Origin: Brachycybe producta
Lineage: Eukaryota > Arthropoda > Diplopoda > Playtdesmida > Andrognathidae
Reading direction: 5' to 3'
Assembly: GCA_036925085.1 (NCBI GenBank)
Contig: JAUPFP010000072.1
Coordinates: 697,001 to 761,000 of the forward strand
DNA length: 64,000 nucleotides
A model generated the notes under the pieces. That model was not told the DNA's origin, searched no databases, and saw nothing but the letters and a program-made list of their open reading frames with translations. This document shows positions 21,601 to 30,736 of this stretch, piece after piece (the stretch's first letter is position 1; each line of letters starts with the position of its first letter). The position numbers and the translations under genes are program-made.

Positions 21601-24600
21601 GGTTTTTCCAAAGATTCGCCGCAATTCAAGAATTTCAAACAGAAAATTCGAAATGTCATCACTAAAATTGGTGTTCCTGTTCAGGTTTGTTTTTTTCATG
21701 TTGTTCATTGTTATCAGTTGTTTCACTGAAACTTTTTCATTTTTTCAATCATTTTCAAAAGGTGTTCATTTCAACAGGGTCTGGAATTTTTAGAAAACCG
21801 GCTCCTGGCATGTGGGAATATCTGGAAGAAGTGGTTGGTGTTTATTTGTTAACGTGATTACAGTGAATGTCTTCATTTGTGGACTGTATTGGCTGCTAAT
21901 GTTAAGAATTTGGGAAAGCGCCACAGACATCAATGGAGCGATATATGGGTCGTTATAACTATGGGGCAATATAGTCACGCTGACATCGTTAAAACAATTC
22001 TCGTTTGCAAAAAAATGTTTTTAAAAAATATTTCTAACGACTTTTAATCTAAAAGGTATGTCATGAATAAGAAAATAAAATTAACTTACCTTCATAACTT
22101 GTTGAAATTCCTGTAAAACGATCACAAGAGGCGAAAATCTCCGAACTATGTACACGACTAGCAAACTTTGTCCGTTGGATCGTTTTCTTTTTTTTTTTCT
22201 TACGCAACCCAACGGAAAAATTGATCTGCCAGAGAAGTGCAGTTTTAGGGGCTACTCTGAGTCAGGTTTTGACTCCGTTTGTATGCGTTGTATCGAAATA
22301 CAACAGATTATCAAAGTTAATTTTGTTTTCTTATTAATGACATACCTTTTATATTTTAATTAAGATGTTAATTATTTTATTATGTTAATATTAGTTAAAC
22401 GTTAATAGTAGGTTAACTATGTTAGCGCCCTATATCGGCCATTGTACCAGTCCTTATATCGCTTCATCGACGTCCGTGGCGTCGATGAAGCGTCTTAAGC
22501 GTGTGTCTAGTACGTGTTTGTAGCAATCGTTTTATAGTGCCACTTGTATACATAACTGTGGATAAATTCTGTATTTTCGAGTCTGCAGGTAGTGGATTGT
22601 TCATATTTCTTCACTTTCCGTTTATTCAAAATGTGAACTTGCGAACCTCAACTTAGAAACGTTCTGGAAACAAACATTTCGTATTTACGCACATTGTAAG
22701 GGCTATTGACTCTCAATTCATTTAATGAACACAGAACCCCATGCTTACAAACATTTTACGTTGCCAAAAGCATTACGAAGTACGAACAAAATATACATTC
22801 AACTTACGAGCACTTTACAAAGAACACATTATGTTCGTAAATTAGTGTCCTCCTGTATATTCATGCTGATTTATGGCATGTGTACATAGAGTATTTTGAC
22901 AAGCCCATTGATCCCCCCTGCTTCGATTAATTTCATTTCACTTTCATTAAATTTTCTGGTTCCAGAATTTGTTTAAACCGAAAATTGGCCGTGTCTCGAG
23001 GCAAGTACAATTCTGAAGTACCACGTATTACGTGCCAATGAGTCACGGTAAATTTTGTGGTTCAAAAGTTGCCTAAATGGCTGTAGTAACTAAACGGCAA
23101 TTCGAAACGCCATGAAATTACCTTGTTACCTGTGGAACATCATATTAAGGAATGCGCCCAATTTTTCTTAAAGCTGAAAGATTCTAAAGAACTGAGAGGT
23201 GGCTAGCAAAATGAACCTTTTTGAAGTCAATTGTCTTTTAATATGGGTTAATCAAATTAAAAATGGTATAAAATAAAAAAAAACCTCAAATATTGCAATA
23301 AACCAATGCTAATACCTAGCCACAACATTCAAGATGAGATTGCTTCGTTAATTATCGTTAAGAGGCACTGAGGTGGGAGAATCGAGGCCATGTTTTTGGA
23401 AACATCAAGTTTTGCTTAACATTGCGTCTGTGGAGTCATGCAGCACGTGCAAACTAAGTTGTCTAGGCTCTTTACGAATTCAATGTTTTTGTCGGTAACT
23501 TTATTATGAAAAAAAATTTAAATAAAGTTTTCACTTTGAATATTTTATGCGAGCTGAAACTAAAAAACTGCAACAGGTACAAGAAAACGGATTTTATATT
23601 TGAAAAGAGCAGACTCGCATTTGTACAAAGGCAGTATGAGACGATCTCAAGCACAAGCAGTTTTAGCGTCAGATAAGCCATTTTATGGCTTAGTGAAAAT
23701 TCAATTGAACTTGCAACGATCATGGCAGGCTTTCCGTCATTAGGGGCACTGTAGACAGTATGCAAGCAAATAACTTAGGGGCTCAGTGACAGCTATGATG
23801 CTGTTTATTTTTTATGTTGGGCTGAAGTAGAATAGTATTATTATGTCAAAATACAAGTACCCACACATATATGTTGTGAATTGTAGCTATTCTACAGTGA
23901 AACTTTGCTTAATTTTGTTTTGTTGTTTTAGGGCAACGAGGGCCTTTCGATTGATATCGGTTCAAGTTTTTTTGTTGGTGATGCAGCTGGACGTCCGGCA
24001 AACTCATTTCCTGGAAAGAAAAAGAAAGATTTCGCTTGCGGTGATCGTTTAGTAAGTGGAACGTTATACCCATGAAGTTGTCATTTGAAAGTACGGTAGA
24101 TCGATTATACGAAGTTTTGATTATCGGAACTATGCATGTCCCACATTAGTTCATATAGTCGAGGTTCAACTGTATCCATCGGTCGAAAACTAATACTCAA
24201 TATTTGTACTTCGGTAGAAAGAAAAGATACAAAGAAACAAATTAATTATTTGCATAATCTCAGTGGTGAGCACTATCTTCTGTGTATTTCTAATCTCATA
24301 CGATAAAATAGTTGAGCCTCGTTTTCACGGCGATAGTTCTTTCGTGACAGTTATGTTTGACAGCACACCAGCAGTTAAGAAATGTTTTGACTATCATGTG
24401 GTCTTCACGATGATAGTTCTCGCGATAGTTGCTCTCATGACGGCAACTATCGTGAAAATGATTCTTTACAGGCTAAACCATTTTGAACGTTTTTAAACTA
24501 AAACATATTCGTTGTATTGTAACATACAACGAATCTGTACAACTTGGAGTTAATAATATGCAAATTGCCGGGATTCTTTGTTGCGATACATTGTTGCGGG

Positions 24601-27600
24601 GCTGAATCTCGTCTGTTGTGATTGTGTTCCGCAACAATGTTGAAATGTTTCGGTGCTGAATCGCGTCAGCTCAGATTCATGTTTTTTGAGTCCCATCGAA
24701 ATGGGAAACATTTCAACATTGTTGCGGGATATTTCATGGTGTGGACGTCTTTTGAAAGTTGAAACATGAACAAAGACTCAAAGGGCTCAGTTTAAGTCTA
24801 TAGAACTAGACTTACAAAAATATGTGCACCACTGAAAATATTCTTAAGCTAATTGAAAACCTTCTGTATGAATTGTGTTTGTGGGGAGTTATGGTCTTCT
24901 GACTAAAAAGGAAAATAAAAGAAATGAAATTTAGAAATCCTGCCCCATCTTCCAATTTCAAGGTGTCCAAAAGGCTTAAACCGAATGTGCTCTCAGCTGA
25001 GAAGAGCTTGTGTGCCCACCACCGTTTCTGCTTTATTTGCCCCTCTTTATAAATCATCGTGTAGGCCCATATTGCAAGGGCCACTTCCGCTGGTAATATA
25101 TACATGCTGAAAGCAAGTAGGTGTAGGTGTAGACACGGAACAATGTTGCGGATCTGAATCGCGTCAGTTGCGATTCTGCCCCGCAACATTGAATCGGAGC
25201 AGTCCCGCAACAATGTATCGCAACAAAGAATCCGGTTTATGAATGACGCATGTGCATCACATGTAACTATGTCATGTACGTGAGTACACACGTGTGCGCA
25301 TGTGTATGCACATGCATGCACGTGTAACAATTAAAGAAAGTTGGTTATTTGATATATGAAAGCATATATTAAAGCAATGGAGGTCTATAGGGTTCCTTGA
25401 ATCGTTTTGTTTTAGGTTAGGATTCAAAAGACGAAAAAAGCCCAAAGATTTGAGTTTTCAAATCTAGAATATTTTTCAAGATTGGAATTTTCGAATCTCG
25501 AATATTTTTCAAGATTCGAGGATTCGAATGTCCTATCCCTACTTGTGTACCGTTTTTTGACATTGATGCACTGTTAATAAATTGTTTTTGTTATTGTTAG
25601 TTTGCCTTAAATCTTGGCCTGACATTTTATACTCCTGAGGAATTCTTCTTGGGTCATAAACAAGCACCTTTCATATTACCAGATTTTGATCCGGTATAAA
25701 ATAAAGTGTGTGCTTTTAATAGGTGATACGAGATTGTAATTGTTTTCTTTTTTGTTAACTTTAGAGAAAATTGGATTCTAATGTTGATCTTTGTTCACCT
25801 TCTGATTCGGAAGTCACTTCAAAGAAACAAGAAGTACATTTTTTTGCCGATTATTTCGAATTTTTTTTTTATTGAATGTGGTGATGTTCTTTCTTTAGGT
25901 CATTATAATGGTTGGTTATCCAGCATGTATGTGTTTTTTTTTCTTCTTTTTTCTCGCTTTATTATATGCTCGAATTGCAACTTGGAGTTAATAGAAAACA
26001 TTTTGTGTATCTTTCACTTTTGCATCTTCATCCTTTATAGATCTATTGCACATTCTATTTCTATTAACTCTATCCGCAACATTTTTTATAATGATATACT
26101 GTATTATATTTTAATGGTTTAGCTGGAAAGTCCACTTTTGTTCTTCACCATTTGGTTCCTAAAGGTTATGTCCACGTAAATAGGGTTCGTTTACCTGAAA
26201 TTTGTCCGTAAATGAACAGCGGATTTTAAATGCATCGATTGTTTCATCATTAGGATTTGTTAGGAACGTGGCAAAAGTGTGTTTCTGCAACTCAGGATGC
26301 GCTGAAAGCTGGCAAATGTGTAGTTATTGACAACACGAATCCGGATGTAGCCACACGAAATAGGTATTTATGATTTTAGATTTAGGTTTTTTTGCTTTTG
26401 TTACTATATATTGTAAAAATTGATTTTATTTTCCAATTTTTTTTTTAAAAAATGGATTATGATTATTGTGTGTTGTGATCATTATTTTCGCCGGTGTAAC
26501 GGGTAGTAAAGTAGAAGGCTGTCTCGTAACTAAGGAGTTTTCCTCCCACCCAAGTGTGACGTAGGCAATATGGTAAGTGATGGTGAGAGATATGTGCCTA
26601 CGTCAAAGTGCGTCATTATTCGGTAGGTTACGGTTTGTGGGTGGGGAAATTCTTTGAATTTTTTTAGTTACAAGCCAACCTTCTACTCTACTAATCTTGA
26701 AGTTGTGCAACTTCCGTTTTCACGAGACTAATTTTTTAAATTCTTTAAGATATATCGAATGTGCGAGGATGGTTGGTGTACCTTGCCGTTGTTTTGTGAT
26801 GGCAGTAACTTTAGATCATGCAAAACATAACAATAAGGTAATAAGTTAATTAAAAAAGTATATAGCCTATTTTTAATTCCGTCATTCTTTTTCCTACTTA
26901 ATAGTTTCGACATATTTCTGGTCGTGACGAGGCACACGAGCATGTCAACGACATCACTTTAAATGCTTTCAAGTAAGTTATTATTTTTTTTAATACTTTT
27001 TTAGGTTTGGGTTGTTATTAACATGATATGAATTGTGAGCTACAGAGGAGTTTTGATTATTAATATCTCTTTTTTAATATACTATATATTAACTAGAGGG
27101 ATGTCCTTCATAAGACAAGGATTTTGAAATAGATGTATACCACCCACCATCTAGTGGTGAACAGTTATTAATAGTTAGCACTGGCACAACGTCAGAGGGT
27201 TCGACCCATGCCAGAGCGTTAGTACCATTACAAATGACACCTAGTGGCCTCCGTCCCAGTTTTAGTGTAATTCGAACCTAGAAGAGTATACTAAATTACT
27301 CTGGTAACCAGGAGTTCAGTTTCTAAAAAAATAATAAATATACAGTATATGTCGTAGCCATCTCAAAGTAGCCTCCTTGTGCATTGATACACCTTTGCCA
27401 TCACTTTTCTAACTTCCAAAAGCAGTCCTGGAAGTCTTTTTGTGGAAAATTTGTTGAAAGCGTTTGTGATTACAGGGAATATTCGCATGAAGCGAGGTCT
27501 GGTGTCTACAGAGGGTGGGGGATAACAGCAATGTTGTTTGCAGCCAGGAATTGTTAGACAAGGCAGTGCGTGCAGGGACGCACTGCATCGTCTGTTCAAC

Positions 27601-28294
27601 AATTTCTTACTGCAACCAACATACTGTAGCTGTTGACCGTGCACCCTCCATACTCACCAGACCTCGTTCCGTGTTGTTTTTTTCTTGTTTCCAAAGTAGA
27701 AAATACTCATAAAAAGTACTTCTAGGAGTGGTTTTGAAAGTGACAATGCCGCTGGCGAATGTGCAAGTAGACTTACTTTGATGGGTATACCATTGAATAG
27801 GATCATAGATTAGCCAGTTACTTTCTACGGCACTAGTCTGGGAACGTCTTGATCGAATGCTATATATCGTGCATGGTTATGGAATTCTGGGATGCTGGAG
27901 CTAATTTATAGGGTCGTTATTCCCCAAGATTTGCAAATAGAAAATGCTTTCAAATAATTCTTGTATGTGGTTGATTTGTTAAGTGACCCTCAGAAGATGG
28001 TAATCACATTCTGTGACACGCTAGGAAGTTGAACTACCCATGTTCAGTGTCCAAATTGGTTAATATTGGTGCTCGGTTGTTTCTCGCTTTAGATTTGCTT
28101 GTAATTTAGTTTTGTACGTGTTCTTATTACACTTGCGATCATCTTAACATATGTATATTATCTGTTTTGTTTGCAGGACAAAATATGAAGCACCAAAAGT
28201 AATGGAAGGATACAAAGAAATTGTTACTATCAATTTTGTTCCAAAGTTTAAAAGCGAAAAGTTGGAGAGACTCTATCACATGTTTATTGTTTGA
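12678..28294 (+). CDS. PNKP: PNKP (bifunctional polynucleotide kinase 3'-phosphatase), 15 exons
   Basis: It repairs DNA ends by removing 3'-phosphate and adding 5'-phosphate in strand-break repair. Exons: 12678-12840, 18855-19489, 19562-19641, 21429-21507, 21598-21684, 21762-21833, 23932-24051, 25601-25693, 25765-25833, 25899-25926, 26123-26184, 26254-26363, 26750-26837, 26905-26972, 28177-28294; phases join to about 623 residues (human 521). FHA domain: [17 protein letters not shown] (38-54), with Lys where the family usually has Arg after the Ser. An acidic linker with KRKREEEEE, encoded in exon 2, explains the extra length. Phosphatase: GFDVDWT (269-275), [21 protein letters not shown] (388-394); the Gly of DxDGT is Trp274. 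Kinase: Walker A GYPASGKST (472-480), [12 protein letters not shown]. Exon 5 has an alternative, unsplicable-looking upstream frame (see findings). Function is likely but the Trp is a warning. Confidence 0.93.
12926..13130. repeat. Interspersed repeat (AAAAGGATGAA family), PNKP intron 1
   Basis: TTAAAAGGATGAACAGCGTG, a gagtgcatataaaattgga-like part and a poly-G run (13087-13100) match segments at 41420-41785 and 47618-48068. An inverted GGATGAA-like sequence closes it near 13130. It is a DNA element of unknown class. Confidence 0.5.
13667..14016. mobile_element. Foldback element, copy 2 (CGGAAAA family), PNKP intron 1
   Basis: The ends GGGTCAGACTAAAACACGG and CCGTGTTTTAGTCTGACCC are identical to those of the copy in CFAP20 intron 1. 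Subterminal arms include taagcgttacaaggcac and its inverse, then a short array of CGGAAAAGCGCGGAAAAC units in both directions. AGTAAT occurs just outside both ends (two extra bases on the left), a possible target duplication. Confidence 0.75.
15293..15424 (+). mobile_element. tRNA-derived SINE, copy 1
   Basis: TGTGGTTAGTGTCTCAGG resembles a pol III A box and GAGTTCAATCCCCGTGC a B box. The tail GTGGACAAACAAACAAAT plus AAGTTAAATAAAAG is shared with copies at 62158-62615 and, in part, 44262-44390. The clover-leaf is not intact, so this is a SINE rather than a tRNA gene. Confidence 0.6.
15585..15989. mobile_element. TIR element nested in the hAT nest
   Basis: AAAGGCGGTTGTAGACATTG at the left is mirrored by CAATGTCTACAACCGCTTTT at the right, with further inverted CTCGCGA-type repeats inside. 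A remaining open frame on the minus strand (15399-15668) starts in it but shows no recognised domain. The superfamily is undetermined. Confidence 0.65.
18245..18632. repeat. Interspersed repeat (CTCGAATCC family), copy 1, PNKP intron 1
   Basis: It contains CTCGAATCCGAACCCGAATC, then ACAATCGCCGGTTTTTTTT, TTGGACGTCAATGGAGTTAA and GCGCGAAGATTCGAG, in the same order as the copy at 40129-40893. A third, 3'-only piece is at about 25420-25545. The ends are inverted GAATC-rich sequences, as in a DNA transposon. Confidence 0.6.
19740..20029. mobile_element. hAT-like MITE, PNKP intron 3
   Basis: The ends are CAGTGTTTCTCTAATAAT and, inverted, CAGTGTTTCTTAAAGTTT. The flanks are CTTTAGAT (19732-19739) and CTTTAGGT (20030-20037), an 8-bp duplication with one change. 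The length of 290 bases and absence of coding sequence mark it as non-autonomous. Confidence 0.8.
20466..21225. mobile_element. Foldback element with TTTGGCG minisatellite, copy A, PNKP intron 3
   Basis: The left end is GGGGCGACTGAACAAACGCC. A short left arm is followed by a long inverted array (20580-20985) of units such as CATTTGGCGTTTATTCAGTT. A unique core follows (tccaaatattgtgagctttt and a few CCTAA units at 21069-21098), then more array to 21225. The core matches copy B (55770-56562). The three overlapping open frames 20572-21077 encode AFxPFGxYSxWRLF repeats and are by-products of the array. Confidence 0.8.
21583..21597 (+). other. In-frame GIGK-stop just before PNKP exon 5
   Basis: GGTATCGGAAAATAG reads Gly-Ile-Gly-Lys-stop in the exon 5 frame, and its last two bases are the AG used as the splice site. 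Residues like GIGxGK follow the FTNQ motif in PNKP proteins of other animals. Either the acceptor has moved rightwards past former coding sequence, or the resemblance is chance. Confidence 0.45.
23025..23200. repeat. Dispersed repeat, copy 1 (PNKP intron 6)
   Basis: Segments such as CTAAATGGCTGTAGTAACTA, GAAACGCCATGAAATTAC and CAATTTTTCTTAAAGCT recur in the same order at 29471-29640 with moderate divergence. Class unknown; no coding frame. Confidence 0.5.
24560..25240. mobile_element. TIR element (GATTCTTTGTTGCGATACA ends), PNKP intron 7
   Basis: GATTCTTTGTTGCGATACAT near 24573 is mirrored by ATGTATCGCAACAAAGAATC near 25231. Internal GCAACAATGTT and CTGAATCGCGTCAG words occur in both directions. 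A related, more diverged copy is at 61098-61727. The open frame 24812-25330 (-) is not recognisable as a transposase. Confidence 0.65.
25420..25545. repeat. Fragment of the CTCGAATCC repeat family, PNKP intron 7
   Basis: It contains AAGACGAAAAAAGCCCAAAG and two successive copies of TTTCAAGATT with CGAATCTCGAATATTT. It equals the right-hand part of the elements at 18245 and 40129. Confidence 0.55.
27350..27480 (-). pseudogene. mariner-type transposase remnant (C-terminus)
   Basis: The minus strand reads FWKLEK, stop, [13 protein letters not shown]. This is the typical C-terminal signature of mariner/Tc1 transposases (W...RC...GGYFE). It lies in the last PNKP intron together with an opposite-strand piece at 27600-27715, so the copy is rearranged as well as broken. 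Confidence 0.6.
27600..27715 (+). pseudogene. mariner-type transposase remnant (PPYSPDL block)
   Basis: The plus strand reads [20 protein letters not shown]. This is the catalytic-domain block [20 protein letters not shown] of mariner transposases with substitutions. The frame is closed soon after on both sides. A hairpin (GCAGTGCGT/ACGCACTGC, about 27563-27587) sits just upstream. Confidence 0.6.
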
Positions 28295-28946
28295 TCGCTG
28301 GACTATTAGAGAGCAGAATTGATTGCGTACGTTCGATGGCGTGTTTCATATTAGATGGAAGTGATAAATTCCAAACTTGCAACGTAAGAATTAATCGCAT
28401 AGAAAGAAAGGAACTAAGTATGTCGTAAGTATGCAGTAGTTACCAATTTTAAACCATGATGACTCCTCTTTCCCCACCCCGCCCCACAAGAAATTCACGG
28501 CCAAGATTGATATTAACACTCATAAAGATGTACATTATTTGTTATTGTAGAATGGTTATCTTAGGTAGAATATCACCATTGGTACGATTTTGTCGTTAAT
28601 TGTTGCAATTAGAACTGAACCGTATATTTTTGCTGGTTCTCTTATGCATCTGTTAATTTATTTTAACTACATTCCGTTTAAAGTTTATTGCTTTGTTTAT
28701 TGTTGCAACCGTGTATTTCGGTCACTGCTGTTACTGAGGTCGAAGCGAAGCGGAGGGTCGCAAGTTCAGTATGTTGTTCGGGGACTTTTATGTGTAGGTC
28801 TTTCTTGGCAAGTAAAAGTTACTCTTTTGTGCAACTTGATGAGTAAGAATGGCTTATTTACTTAAATCCGTACTTGTTCCTTTGTTTGTTAATTTATTGA
28901 ATGCAAAACTACAATTGATGCGTTGACTACCTTTTGAAATGGTATT

Positions 28947-29323
28947 AGGCTTGGTTTATACTCCCTTGCTAAGTGGCAAAGCAGCCTGCAAAGCTTCAAA
29001 AATGACGTCAGAGCTTCAGGTTTTTGCATTTGCCAGAGCATGAAGCCAGCTTTGAAATTGTTCAACTTTTCAAAGCTTAGCAATTCAAAGCACCAATCAT
29101 GAAACGGATACACAAATGGGGTGAACAAGTCACACCTTTGTTCTCACAGAAGGAGAAGGGTTTTATTGTTTTGTATATCTGTTTTATAGGCTATAAAGGT
29201 TAGAAAATAACGTAAACCTTACATTACTACATGTTTCTATGAATTTAAGCTTTGAGGAGCTAATTTTTACAAGCTTCAAAGTTTGGAAATCTTAGCAAAG
29301 TTTGGAGTATAAACCTACCCTTA
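28947..29323. mobile_element. TIR element (GGTTTATACTCC ends)
   Basis: The left GGCTTGGTTTATACTCCCTT is mirrored by a right end reading TTTGGAGTATAAACCTACCC. Internal CAAAGCTTC-like words occur in both directions. About 375 bases, non-coding. Confidence 0.55.
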
Positions 29324-29470
29324 CATTTCATTTCATTCAAATATTAAATGGCCTATGTGGGCCATGCACTCAAGACTTTACAGTGGTGAGACCTGGCTGG
29401 ATATGCCGCAATGCCATGCAGCCATAGAAAGTTATGTTACTAATTTAATACTTAAGAGAGCCCAGAGTTA

Positions 29471-29640
29471 CGTGCGTCAATAGATAATGGTCAGTTTGGC
29501 GGTTCCAAAGTTACTTAAATGGCTTTAGCAACCAAACAGTAATTAGAAACGTCATAAAAAAATTTCTCGTTACCTGAAGAACATGTTAAGGAATACACAC
29601 AATTTTTCTTGAAGCTCAAAGATGTCGCTGAGGAACGAAA
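29471..29640. repeat. Dispersed repeat, copy 2
   Basis: This is the partner of 23025-23200; shared words include TTAAATGGCTTTAGCAACC and CACAATTTTTCTTGAAGCTC in the same order and strand. Confidence 0.5.
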
Positions 29641-30736
29641 GGGTTTAGGACTTGAGCTCGTTTTCTTGGTTCACAGTTTTCACCACTATTGTGTTTTCCT
29701 TTTTGTCACCGTTTTGAAATGACAAATATTGCACAGAATCTTTAAAAAAAAAACGATCTGAATCGTTTTCCTGCGCAAGTTGTTTGATAGCAGCTGCAGT
29801 ATATATTGGAATGAATCTTGCTGTAAAAATAGCAAGTAAGATCTTTTGGTTGCAATATTCAAAGTGACTCCTTCTTATTCATTACCCTTTGAATTATGCT
29901 AATTTGCTCAATCCATGTTAAAGGTCATTGACCTCAAAGAAATCCCTTTGGCTAAGTATCGTTCTTCACGAACATTTTTTAGTGTTCAGGTAATAACAGT
30001 TTTTTTGTAATATTTGGAATTGCCATTTGGGTGCCTTGAATTGATTAATTTGGGAACTGCAGACTTTACCATGTCTCATGGCGCCGTACAACTCTGGAGT
30101 GTCTAGGCACTTAATCATCTTGTTGTGTGGCAGCACTAATCTTGCATAGGCTGCAATGTGACAAAAATAAAAAACCTTTTGTTGACTTATTAAAAAGCAA
30201 TTTAGCACTAAAGCTGGTAGGATTCGTTGTACTTTTTCCTTTAAAATTTACCGGTTAAAATGGAAACAAGAAAAATGCGGAGACAAGTGAAGACTTTATT
30301 GCAGAAACATGTTGATGGGTTGAAATGTCTCCGCTTGTTGCACTGTGTGTGGACTCGAGCAACAAAAGCGACTCCACTTTTTGAAGTCTGTGTGGACGGC
30401 CTTTAACCTTTACACTGCAGTTAAGTTTCCTAGCAATTCACACATTTAGTGAATATTCATTTAATTAATTCCACAAATACAATTTTTCTTTTCTTTAATT
30501 ACAATGAAAACTCATGTTCACAATATATGCAATGATTGAAAACCAAATTTTATATTTTAATTTACAACCCTACGTGGTGCCGATTGTATACGAAAGACTC
30601 GGCCGAGTTCGTAATTCAGGCCAACAAAACCCTGTGTAACCACGTATTATTTTACAACAATCATTTAGAAACCACAATCGGCATTTTACACAAAATCACA
30701 ATAGAAAGAAAACACCGAGAAAAGACCTAGAGATTT

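Larger units (their letters stand above)
28295..30736. other. Convergent intergenic stretch, PNKP to the LRP-like gene
   Basis: It holds the 3' UTRs of both genes, a TIR element (28947-29323) and a diverged dispersed repeat (29471-29640). On the minus strand AATAAA occurs at 30301-30296, about 440 bases beyond the LRP-like stop, and is the best polyadenylation candidate for that gene. I found no clear AATAAA soon after the PNKP stop. The open frames here show no coding signature. Confidence 0.5.

Noticed and set aside
24812..25330. 172-codon minus-strand frame as a transposase
   Set aside because: It runs through inverted-repeat DNA of a TIR element and contains no catalytic motif.
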